Source: Paenibacillus phytohabitans
GTDB taxonomy: Bacteria > Bacillota > Bacilli > Paenibacillales > Paenibacillaceae
Direction: 5' to 3'
NCBI RefSeq assembly: GCF_013141775.1
Contig: NZ_WHOB01000042.1
Coordinates: forward strand, 1 to 64,000
DNA: 64,000 bases
Numbering within the stretch: the stretch's first letter is position 1; every line of letters starts with the position of its first letter. The notes beneath the pieces were generated by a model. That model did not search any database. It saw nothing but the letters and a program-made list of their open reading frames with translations, and had not been told where the DNA came from. Positions 1-8,496 of the stretch are shown here, in pieces. Made by a program: the position numbers and the translations under genes.

Positions 1-3000
1 CTTGTCATTCCCCACTCCACCCTGCAAAACATCATTTCCACTCGTACCTGTTAACGTAACTCCTGCCGCTCCCACCGCAGGAGTTATAGCATTATTCAAG
101 ACATAGTTGTAATCCCACACCGTTCCATCAGAGAAACTTAGCGCTTCAACAACACTACTAGTGGCTCCGAAATAATTGATAATCTTTAGTTTGTCACTAG
201 TCCCTGTAACGACCAGTTCCAGGTTAGTTCCGTTGCGTACGATGGTTATTTCACTAGGCAACAAGCCAGCATTAAATAACACCCGATCGTAATTACCTTC
301 AGTAGAATCACTGTCTATAATTGTATCGCTGCCATACCCTTTGCCGAATATGTAGGTGTCGTTGCCGATTCCACCATCAAGATAATCATTACCTGTTCCA
401 CCATCTAAAGTGTCATTGCCGGATTGTCCGGCGAGATAATCATTGCCCGCTTCACCCATTATGGTGTCGTGGCCCGCTCCTCCAAAAGCGGTGTCGTCAC
501 CAGCACCTGCTCTATATTTATCGTTATTTGATGTTCCGTAGAAAGTATCCAGTTGATCTGTTCCATTAGTTTCAGTGAACGCATGATTTAATATGTAGTC
601 AACATCCCAGATGTTCCCGTTGACAAATACAATACTTTCAATTCTTTGCTTCTCGCTCTTGAAAAAGTTCCTGACATTTATCTTGTTAGCACTATCATCT
701 ATAGATACTATCAGGTCATTCTGATCTCTTCTCAACTTCACGTTATCTGGTAAGATACCATCACCAAGCAGTATCTTGTCTGTATTCCCTGCTGTAGCAT
801 CTTCTTCATAGATTTGAACAGTTCCGCTATCTTTGCCGATCATATATGTATCATTGCCAAGACCACCGAATAGCGCATCGTTTCCTTTAGTCCCATTGAG
901 AATATCATTTCCATCGCCACCGGAGATTGCATCGTCCCCTTCAGTCCCTGTTAATAGTTCCCCTTGGGAAGTACCCATAATGCTGCTCTTTAAATTCGAT
1001 TCTACGATCCAGGCCCATTCAATATTTTGACTCGAAAAATAGTTTCCAAACTTACTCAGTCCAATAGCATCCGCATTATACAATTGCTTGGCCGTGCGCA
1101 TGAACTCTCCAAGTTGCAGTTTGGCTAAACTACTTCCACCTAGTAAGGAAGACTGCAGCCGAGTCTGCACTCCCGACAAATCCACAACAAACTTATCATT
1201 TCCCCATACAATAGATACTTCATCATAAAGAAATGCCAGATGGGTCTGTGCCATTAACTGGGCATATACATTTTCTTTAATATCGTTATAAAATTCTAGA
1301 ATTGTCCCGGCAGTATCACCAGGTGGAACATACCCAGGTTGGCTGACACCATAATATTTCTCGATAACAACCAGCTTCTGTGCGTCAACAATCCCTCCAC
1401 GACTATCAGGTTCCACCTGATCTGCACCAGTCCACTTATAGATCATTCGATCAAGCAGGTTATTACGAACCAACAAGTCTGTTTCTGTCTGAAATTGTTG
1501 TACCCAGAGTTTAAGTTGACCGCTGGCATCTCTCATCATCGTTTGATGTAAACTATATAAAATCCCACTGCCCGCTACATCAGGCAACAATTGAATTACC
1601 TCTGGCTCTTCCAACCATTCATTTGCCACCGTATCGTAAGGTGCTGTTTTCATTCTATATTCAATCATGGAGTGGCCTTCACCATCATTAGTTGCATAAG
1701 AAGCTTGTCCAGTTTCACTGTTACCCGTATATTCATCCTCTAAATAGAGGTTTCCATGATCCTTCAATATCAACTCTGTAATACCAAGTTCATTCAGCGT
1801 AAATAATTCATTCTTATCCGTTATTCCATCTGAATTTACATCCTTCCAGACTTGAAGTTGCTGGAAGTCAGCATCCATTTGGTTAATGACCTGATCACCA
1901 TTAGCATCCAGATCAAGCAAGGCTTGAAATCCTGTTTTGGCTAATTGTCCATCTTTTAGCACTGTATATTGCCCGAACAACTCAGAGCCATTATTAATTA
2001 AGCCATCCTTATTGATATCTCTCACCAAGAGGCCATCTTCGGGATTCACCCAGCCCGTTTTCTCAGCAAATCCATCTCCATTATGATCAAAATAAACACT
2101 GCTATCATTTACACCTACTGTATTGTTATTATCATTAGAGTCGAGATCAAGGACAACAGGATCAATATATGCCTTTTCTGGATTTACTATTTTTTCCAAT
2201 TCAATAGGAACATTATATTTAGGTTTATAGTTTTTTACGACATCTGATATCTCATTCTTCATCCAAATGATTTTATTATTGTCTTCTGCAAAAATAATTT
2301 GTTCCACAGATGCTGAATAGGAATTATTAGTACTTTTGCTGTACTCTAATGTGATACTATCACTCGATCCACCAAAAGTTATAATAACTGATATTACAGA
2401 ATTATAATTCCCATAATTTTTATTTATAGCAAATTTAATGAATGTATTATTGTATGAATGTCCATATATAACTAATTTATCCATATTACTTTTACTGTCG
2501 TTTACTTCCATAATTATATCTTGTCCATCATCTTTAAAAAATCTATAAGTATCTGATCCTTTTTCGCCGAATAATGTATCATTTCCACCATAGCCTGTAA
2601 TTGTGTCAGAACTGTCTCTACCATGAAGAATTTCATTGTATTCCCCATTCATTCCATTAACTTCAACAGTTGATAAATTACCATTTTTAGACATATAGTA
2701 TTTAAACATATCGAATCTACTATGCCTAGAAAGAGGATCGCTACCATTTCCTACTTTGTTTGACAACGGAAGTGCAGTTTGCTTTCCAAAATGCTTACCA
2801 GGAACAAACGAATTTAAAACTTCTCCGTCTAGAATGTAGTGATTAACAGGATAATCCTCTTTACTCCGAGAAAGTTTGGGTTCATTTAAATCACCATTAT
2901 GGGTAGGAGCTGCATTAAAAATAACTGCTTTTTTAAAGTTATTTTTCACATTTTCTCCGAAATGTCCTTCAATCCCTTCGATTAATAACGTTTGGGCCAA

Positions 3001-3396
3001 TTTCCCTCCTAATGAATGGCCAGTGAAGGAATAATTAGATTGATCCCCATACTCTTCAAGTACCGCATTAACCAATCTTCTAGATTGATTGACTTGATGT
3101 GTGCTCCAATTCAAATTAGCATTTTCTCCCAACCAGTCCCCGTCAAGATCAAAAAAGGAACTGTTTGACCCTCTAAAAACAAATGTAATTTCATTCTCAG
3201 AAACATTCCGCAGAGCTGCACAGTAAAGTCCAACACCGTCATAAACTCTACCTAAATAATTCCAGCTAGATTCTCCTCCCAAAAAATCTTTATTAATCGT
3301 TTTATTCATAGAGATACCATCTGTGTCCTCATTACCCGGAGCTTTTCCAGGATATATCATTTCACACAATTCTAGATACTCTAATTCAGTTACCAT
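1..3396 (-). CDS. RTX-repeat protein with N-terminal class 3 lipase domain (3' end outside window)
   Basis: The frame is open for 1,132 codons from ATG at 3396 to the window edge, so the protein is partial at its C-terminus. Residues about 20-250 resemble a class 3 lipase with the nucleophile elbow GHSLGG (Ser128). An RTX nonapeptide block follows near residues 250-300 (GYGGNDTLFG). Near residues 410-540 there is a FrpC-type aspartate-rich segment (VVLDLDSNDN, DHNGDGFAEK, DINKDGLINN) that looks calcium-binding. More RTX blocks lie near 815-855 and 970-1025, then a segment ending FSDGTVWDYN typical of haemolysin-related Ca-binding domains, then another block at the edge. No signal peptide is seen, as expected for a type I substrate, whose secretion signal would be in the missing C-terminus. 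The start overlaps the upstream gene by 11 nt; an in-frame ATG at 3402 sits too close to the AAAGGGG ribosome site. Predicted role: secreted calcium-dependent lipase or toxin. Family is clear, substrate unknown. Confidence 0.9.
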   Translation of the reverse strand, partial: MVTELEYLELCEMIYPGKAPGNEDTDGISMNKTINKDFLGGESSWNYLGRVYDGVGLYCAALRNVSENEITFVFRGSNSSFFDLDGDWLGENANLNWSTHQVNQSRRLVNAVLEEYGDQSNYSFTGHSLGGKLAQTLLIEGIEGHFGENVKNNFKKAVIFNAAPTHNGDLNEPKLSRSKEDYPVNHYILDGEVLNSFVPGKHFGKQTALPLSNKVGNGSDPLSRHSRFDMFKYYMSKNGNLSTVEVNGMNGEYNEILHGRDSSDTITGYGGNDTLFGEKGSDTYRFFKDDGQDIIMEVNDSKSNMDKLVIYGHSYNNTFIKFAINKNYGNYNSVISVIITFGGSSDSITLEYSKSTNNSYSASVEQIIFAEDNNKIIWMKNEISDVVKNYKPKYNVPIELEKIVNPEKAYIDPVVLDLDSNDNNNTVGVNDSSVYFDHNGDGFAEKTGWVNPEDGLLVRDINKDGLINNGSELFGQYTVLKDGQLAKTGFQALLDLDANGDQVINQMDADFQQLQVWKDVNSDGITDKNELFTLNELGITELILKDHGNLYLEDEYTGNSETGQASYATNDGEGHSMIEYRMKTAPYDTVANEWLEEPEVIQLLPDVAGSGILYSLHQTMMRDASGQLKLWVQQFQTETDLLVRNNLLDRMIYKWTGADQVEPDSRGGIVDAQKLVVIEKYYGVSQPGYVPPGDTAGTILEFYNDIKENVYAQLMAQTHLAFLYDEVSIVWGNDKFVVDLSGVQTRLQSSLLGGSSLAKLQLGEFMRTAKQLYNADAIGLSKFGNYFSSQNIEWAWIVESNLKSSIMGTSQGELLTGTEGDDAISGGDGNDILNGTKGNDALFGGLGNDTYMIGKDSGTVQIYEEDATAGNTDKILLGDGILPDNVKLRRDQNDLIVSIDDSANKINVRNFFKSEKQRIESIVFVNGNIWDVDYILNHAFTETNGTDQLDTFYGTSNNDKYRAGAGDDTAFGGAGHDTIMGEAGNDYLAGQSGNDTLDGGTGNDYLDGGIGNDTYIFGKGYGSDTIIDSDSTEGNYDRVLFNAGLLPSEITIVRNGTNLELVVTGTSDKLKIINYFGATSSVVEALSFSDGTVWDYNYVLNNAITPAVGAAGVTLTGTSGNDVLQGGVGNDK

Positions 3397-4198
3397 TCTC
3401 ATACCCCTTTTTTTGTAGTTTGGTTTGTAATTCATTTAATGAATTAGGCTCATCCATGTCCAAATAAATCTCTTTTATTAGCGCGCGTCTTGAGTTGAGT
3501 ATCCCAGTTATATCTTCTTCAGCAATTCCCCTAAACCGATTAATATCACCAAAATATGATCGATCATACATAAGTACATACAACCTAATGTTACTTATAT
3601 TCATTTTATTTAAATTTTCCTCCAATCGTATGATCTCATCATTAAACTGAGTCACTTGCTCCTTTTCCATTAGATAATAAACATCTATGCTTATTAGTAA
3701 TAAATTCGGATATTTCTTTGTTACCTCTTTTAACGGTAAAGTAATGTCTCCGTATTCAAAAATATTCCTCGCTGGTAAACTAACTTTAAAGAAAGTATTT
3801 GAAGATATAATATTAGCTATTAAAGGATCGAAAAGAGATTTTGCCTCTTCCCCCCATTTAATAAGCATATAATTATCTCCATTGATAATTTGCTCACCTC
3901 TTTTCTTAGTATATACAGCGGAGAAATGAATTTTACTATTTGATACCGGAGACACACTCAAATACACTTCATCCTGTGGAGTTATAGGCTGAACTTCGTT
4001 AATAATAAATTTTTCCTTGTATTTATTTTCAAGGTACGCTTGCGTTTTCTCAGCTATTTGAGATTCGTTTGTTGATATGCGTTTTATTGATAAATCTAAG
4101 CCTAATAATGCCCATACTCCAATTGTTTGCATAAACATCCAGAAGAAAATAATAATTAAAGCAATCCAAAAAACATGTGACCCTGTTATTTTTCTCAA
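3386..4198 (-). CDS. Membrane-anchored protein of unknown function, coupled to RTX lipase
   Basis: 270 residues from a TTG start with AAGGGGAG seven bases upstream. Residues about 9-34 form one hydrophobic segment (WIALIIIFFWMFMQTIGVWALL) preceded by a positively charged N-terminus, so it is probably a single-pass protein with the rest outside the membrane. The remainder is soluble, mixed alpha/beta in appearance, with a charged stretch near 175-195. I recognise no family. Its stop codon lies inside the start region of the RTX lipase gene, so the two are probably translationally coupled, and it follows the 949-residue secreted protein by 90 nt. Possible roles are an accessory factor for export or folding of the lipase, or protection against it; neither is shown by the sequence. 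AT-rich like the neighbouring RTX gene. Confidence 0.8.
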   Translation of the reverse strand: MRKITGSHVFWIALIIIFFWMFMQTIGVWALLGLDLSIKRISTNESQIAEKTQAYLENKYKEKFIINEVQPITPQDEVYLSVSPVSNSKIHFSAVYTKKRGEQIINGDNYMLIKWGEEAKSLFDPLIANIISSNTFFKVSLPARNIFEYGDITLPLKEVTKKYPNLLLISIDVYYLMEKEQVTQFNDEIIRLEENLNKMNISNIRLYVLMYDRSYFGDINRFRGIAEEDITGILNSRRALIKEIYLDMDEPNSLNELQTKLQKKGYENGN

Positions 4199-4288
4199 TA
4201 AGAAACTCCCCTTAGTTTCATACCAGTTATTGAAAAGAATTTCCGCTTTTCAAATTTTAAAAATCATGAAAATCCCCTATTTTAGCTA

Positions 4289-7138
4289 TTATTTTTGAAA
4301 ACTCACCCCCACCACCTGCTCACCGATCAGTTTCTTCTCCCCCTTATAGCTCAGGTACACCTTCACTTGCAGAGAAGGTGTGGTGAGGTTTGTTGAAATA
4401 CCCTCTATCTTGTATTTTCTGGAGAGAAGAGTGAAGCTGCTTGTATCTTCCGCCGTATTTAATCCGTATTCTTTCGTCGTGATGATCTCTCCTGCATTTT
4501 CTAATTGAATGATGATTTTGTGTTCTGTATCAAATGAGTCAAACGACAGTTGTTTCGTTAAGCTTGCCGTGAATTCCATTGTTCCGTTGTAACCAGAGAC
4601 CAGTTTGGTCTGCGGATTCGAGATATCCAGACTATAAGGACCCACATTCATACCGATAAGTCCAGCAGCTGCAGTTCCCGTATCCTCTACTAGTGTGAAA
4701 AACGCAGGTCTGACAAAGGAACCTGCATTACCGCTGGTTCCGGCGATTTCTTTATCATTGATCGCTAGACCAAAGAGCAGTTTTAAATCCGCCAGATTTG
4801 TACCCTTAGGCACTTTGCCAGCTAAAGATTGAATGGACACACTTCCATACTTCACATTCTGTTCAGCATTTGTTTCATAATCCAGAGGGTAATAGCTTCC
4901 ATCCTTGCTCTGAAAGTAACCATATAAGGGATTATGAACTAAGGTTCTTTTGTTATTATTCCTCTGAATCATCTGTACTTCCACCAGATCTTCACTCATT
5001 CCGGGATACACCAGAACTTTATACAATTGTGTTTCTGATTCTCGGCCAGCGATCTTCAGGGAATAGATATCATTAGCATCATATTGTGGCACTGTATCCA
5101 TACTATCAATCAGAAATTGACCAATGCTCCGCTCTGCCCCATCTTCATTTACTTTGAGCAGCATATTCACCTCACCTGTGCTCATTGAATACGGTACTTT
5201 CCCGATCACCTGCAAGGAGATTGCGGTATCCGGTGAAGTACTGATTACTTTATCCAACACGAGCTGCTGGGCCTCTATGGAAGTATGATTCACAGTATAA
5301 GCTGCCTTAAATTCAGGTAACGTTTCGTTTTGACGGGAGCTGCTGTATAATTCAAATTCTGTCACAACTGCATCTTCCCCATCTACAGGCAGACGGTAAG
5401 TTGATATCCTTTTAATTTTGAAATCCCCGTTCTTTGTTGAGAAATACACCCAATCCTTCGCTGTCATCTGCGAATTCTGTAATCCCTGAAGGCTAAATGA
5501 GGCAACAGGCCGATACAACTTATCATTCCCCTGTAAAAAAGGTTCTTCCAATGACAGTTTAAAATCCTGCAGTCCTGCGTTCTTAGGAAGCTGTACCTGA
5601 AAAGTCTGGCTCATCTGATCTTGCGGACTTAAACCATTCACCGTTTGAGTATCTGTTAAAGTCCCTTCATAGCTGTATTTCTGGTCAACAGAACCCTTAA
5701 GTTTAAACTCTGGTAATTCAATTTTTTGCTGACCATCATTTGTGAGAGTAATCGTACCTTCGACTATTTGGTATTTCCCGTCCATATACCCCATGACGTT
5801 ACTCACACTTATTGAATACGGTGAACCGTCTTTGAGTGCCGTCTTGGTAATACTATCTACTTTGGTTTGTTCTACTTCTGCGGCTTTGTTAAGCGGTATT
5901 TTCAATAGTGGTTTATACACTGGATGCTCATCACCGCTCAGTACTTTGGCAATAATCAGGTTCATATTGTATTTGCTTAACGATTTAGGCATATCCGCAG
6001 AAAGAGATACTTTCAGTTGTTCAAGAGCTTCCAGTCTTTTCTCAGTTGTAGTATCGCTTGGAGTCAGCACATAGGTAATATGGTTTACTTCAACGAAATA
6101 AGCCAGACTCGGTGTAACGACACTGAGTTTATTATTATTTTTAAGTATGATTGTTGTTCCTACATCCATTTGAGGCAAATCGGTTTCGGTTATGTATAGC
6201 GGGTCTACTTGCAGAGAGAATTGATCTTCATCGGGTCTGATATAATGTCCCTTCTCCATGTTTACAGGAACTGATGTCCAAGCTCTGGCTTGTGCCAGCT
6301 TAAAAGCATGAAGTGTCAAATTCAGACTGTTTTCTGTCGTAGTCAGGAGTAATTTGAAGTTTTTGGCTTTGGATGCCTTCGGAATGGTCGCATACAAATC
6401 AAAAGCAGCTTTTTCCTTAGGGTTCAATATACCGTCATCACTGCCATCAGTCTGAAGCGGATACAGGTCACCTGATTCTGCTTGCAGCCAATAGCTGTAT
6501 TTAGGAAGCTCAACCGGCTGTGTTCCCCAGCTCTCATCAAGAAGTGTCAGAGTGTACATCCGGTCATTTGCTGTTTCATAACTAAAGAAATCACTGAGTG
6601 ATATCCGGATTTGATTATTCTGCAGCACTGATATTTTGCTGTCACCAGATGCTACAATATTCGAATAATTACTTGGTATCTTAATTGTACCCATCGATTT
6701 ACTGAAGCCCGCATAAGCAATATTCCACTCCTTCACATCAAATTGCACGCTGGTAAGCTGTGTCTGATTAGGAACTGTTGCGTAGAAAGTGAAGTCTCTG
6801 CTGGATTGCGGCAATACCTTTGTATTTGTCTGAGATTCTTTAACCTGAATGGCATTCCCCGGATTTCCGGCATTTGTCTTCACTGTGATTCCATATCTCA
6901 ACAAATCCAGAGGGGCTCCGCCTCCGTTATATAGCCGAACCTTGAAGGACAGCACATTATTCTTGCCCCACTGCACTAAGTAAGGTTCGATAATCTCGAT
7001 TGAACTATTTTTGTTAACACTTACTTTCCCCACAGTACCGGCTACCACATTCTTACTTTGAGCAGACAAGGCCCCCGGCCAGAACAATAGAGTGATAAGC
7101 ATGCTCAATAGGATACTGGTTGCAAATAGCTTCTTCAT
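4289..7138 (-). CDS. Secreted protein built of about six Ig-like repeats, unknown function, in type I secretion operon
   Basis: 949 residues with a clear signal peptide (MKK, hydrophobic core LLSMLITLLFWPG, ALSA cleavage region near residue 26) and no later membrane segment, lipobox or LPXTG motif. Reading the protein shows a recurring unit of roughly 150 residues: a short NxG turn, a strand of the type LPxYxxxLxSxDG, a spacer, then a motif like ATIPK/QLPK/KVPK followed by a hydrophobic strand such as FKLLLTTTE, FKLSLEEPF or LKLLFGLAI, often ending YRP or VRP plus FxL. I count about six such units, suggesting tandem beta-sandwich domains. It starts 18 nt after hlyD with AAAGGGGAAG as ribosome site, so it belongs to the same operon. 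Its place between transporter and substrate suggests an extracytoplasmic export or wall-spanning role, which is inference. No named family recognised. Confidence 0.85.
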   Translation of the reverse strand: MKKLFATSILLSMLITLLFWPGALSAQSKNVVAGTVGKVSVNKNSSIEIIEPYLVQWGKNNVLSFKVRLYNGGGAPLDLLRYGITVKTNAGNPGNAIQVKESQTNTKVLPQSSRDFTFYATVPNQTQLTSVQFDVKEWNIAYAGFSKSMGTIKIPSNYSNIVASGDSKISVLQNNQIRISLSDFFSYETANDRMYTLTLLDESWGTQPVELPKYSYWLQAESGDLYPLQTDGSDDGILNPKEKAAFDLYATIPKASKAKNFKLLLTTTENSLNLTLHAFKLAQARAWTSVPVNMEKGHYIRPDEDQFSLQVDPLYITETDLPQMDVGTTIILKNNNKLSVVTPSLAYFVEVNHITYVLTPSDTTTEKRLEALEQLKVSLSADMPKSLSKYNMNLIIAKVLSGDEHPVYKPLLKIPLNKAAEVEQTKVDSITKTALKDGSPYSISVSNVMGYMDGKYQIVEGTITLTNDGQQKIELPEFKLKGSVDQKYSYEGTLTDTQTVNGLSPQDQMSQTFQVQLPKNAGLQDFKLSLEEPFLQGNDKLYRPVASFSLQGLQNSQMTAKDWVYFSTKNGDFKIKRISTYRLPVDGEDAVVTEFELYSSSRQNETLPEFKAAYTVNHTSIEAQQLVLDKVISTSPDTAISLQVIGKVPYSMSTGEVNMLLKVNEDGAERSIGQFLIDSMDTVPQYDANDIYSLKIAGRESETQLYKVLVYPGMSEDLVEVQMIQRNNNKRTLVHNPLYGYFQSKDGSYYPLDYETNAEQNVKYGSVSIQSLAGKVPKGTNLADLKLLFGLAINDKEIAGTSGNAGSFVRPAFFTLVEDTGTAAAGLIGMNVGPYSLDISNPQTKLVSGYNGTMEFTASLTKQLSFDSFDTEHKIIIQLENAGEIITTKEYGLNTAEDTSSFTLLSRKYKIEGISTNLTTPSLQVKVYLSYKGEKKLIGEQVVGVSFQK

Positions 7139-7156
7139 CGTACTTCCCCTTTGTTG

Positions 7157-8494
7157 TTATCTTAGCGTGAAGCTCTCTTCCGCAACTTTTTTGAGTGGTG
7201 ACAGGAAGAAATCAATGATTCGTCTTTGCCCTGTCTTTGCCTCTACGGATACAGACATCCCTGGACTCAAACGGATCTGATTCCCGGAAGATGTCTCCGC
7301 AGACATCACTTTGAGCTTAGCTTTGAAGACAGGTCCAAGCTTCTCATCTTCAAAGGCATCCGGACTCACATAGATAATTTCACCTTGCAGGTATCCGTAT
7401 TTCTGAAAGGGAAAAGTATCTACCTTCACATTGGCAGCCTGACCCTTTTTAATAAATCCAATATCCTGATTGGCGATAGTTGCTTCTATAATTAGAGGCG
7501 TATCGTCCGGTACAATCGAGATGACGTCCTCCGCTGAAGTCACCACACCACCAATGGTAAAAGAAGACAGCCCGTGCACAGTTCCATCTACTGGTGAAGC
7601 TAACTGCTGTAGTTCAAAGCGCTTTTCTGCTTTGGTGAGTTCGGACTCGAGAGTATACAAGGTCTTTTCATTTTCTACAAGTTCATCCAGAACAGTTCTG
7701 TTGCGCTGCTTCTGAATGGAGATAACGTTCTCTTCAGCTTCAGCCAGAGCATCCTCTGCTTTGGCAATTTTCTTTTCCTGGGAATCTATCTCTAGTAATG
7801 TTTTATTCAAATCATTATCTGCCTGGAGAAGATCCGCACTTTCCGTGAAGTTCTCATCTCCACCGTTTTGTGACTTCATCAAGGCGAGCGCATAGTCTTT
7901 GTTGGCTAACTCCAGCGCGGACTGTTCCAAATGAAGCTCCTGCCGGGTCTGGGATACAACGAGTTCCGCTGCTTTAATCTTACTGTCAAACTCCTCATCC
8001 CTTGCCTCACGCAGTTGCATCTGCACTTGCAGCACTTCCTCTTCATCAACAGCAGAACCCGCCAGGGGAGTTTCTCCCTGTTCTATCCCATCAAATGCTT
8101 TGCCTGCAAGTTCTGCTTCCAGCATCGCCTTTTGCAGCTTGGCTACATATAGTTGCTTGACCATCTCCTGAATATCCGCCTCAGAAGTCGTAGAATCGAG
8201 TTCAATAAGCAGTTGCCCTTTCTCTACATGTTCCCCTTCGGTTACCATAACTTCCTTGATAGTTCCCCCTTCAAGTGGCTGCAGCACCTTGGTCCGGCCA
8301 TCCGGAATGACTTTTCCACGGGCCACCGCTACTTCATCAACCTTCCCCAGGTATGACCAAACCAGTACAATAACAAATAAAATAATGATCGTCCAAATCA
8401 GCCAGCGTCCAAGTGGCGCCGGAGGAGTTTCTTCAATTTCCACTGCTGCAGGTAAAAACTCATATTCTAACCGATCCGATTTGTGTCCAAACAT
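7157..8494 (-). CDS. HlyD-like membrane fusion protein of type I secretion
   Basis: 445 residues. The N-terminus has the family hallmark EFLPAAVEIEETPPAPLGR before one membrane segment near residues 33-48. A first lipoyl half-motif follows (RGKVIPDGRTKVLQPLEGG, then VKVTEGEHVEKGQ-like sequence as VMVTEGEHVEKGQLLIELD), a long coiled-coil hairpin near residues 90-295, a second lipoyl half (RFELQQLASPVDGTVHGL), and a beta-barrel/C-terminal region containing PDDTPLIIEA and SPGMSVSVEAKTG. Length matches HlyD adaptors. In Gram-negative bacteria this protein links the ABC transporter to TolC; no TolC is present here and none would be expected in a monoderm. It starts 2 nt after the hlyB stop with AGGAGAGGG upstream, so it is co-translated with the transporter. 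Confidence 0.93.
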   Translation of the reverse strand: MFGHKSDRLEYEFLPAAVEIEETPPAPLGRWLIWTIIILFVIVLVWSYLGKVDEVAVARGKVIPDGRTKVLQPLEGGTIKEVMVTEGEHVEKGQLLIELDSTTSEADIQEMVKQLYVAKLQKAMLEAELAGKAFDGIEQGETPLAGSAVDEEEVLQVQMQLREARDEEFDSKIKAAELVVSQTRQELHLEQSALELANKDYALALMKSQNGGDENFTESADLLQADNDLNKTLLEIDSQEKKIAKAEDALAEAEENVISIQKQRNRTVLDELVENEKTLYTLESELTKAEKRFELQQLASPVDGTVHGLSSFTIGGVVTSAEDVISIVPDDTPLIIEATIANQDIGFIKKGQAANVKVDTFPFQKYGYLQGEIIYVSPDAFEDEKLGPVFKAKLKVMSAETSSGNQIRLSPGMSVSVEAKTGQRRIIDFFLSPLKKVAEESFTLR

Positions 8495-8496
8495 GT

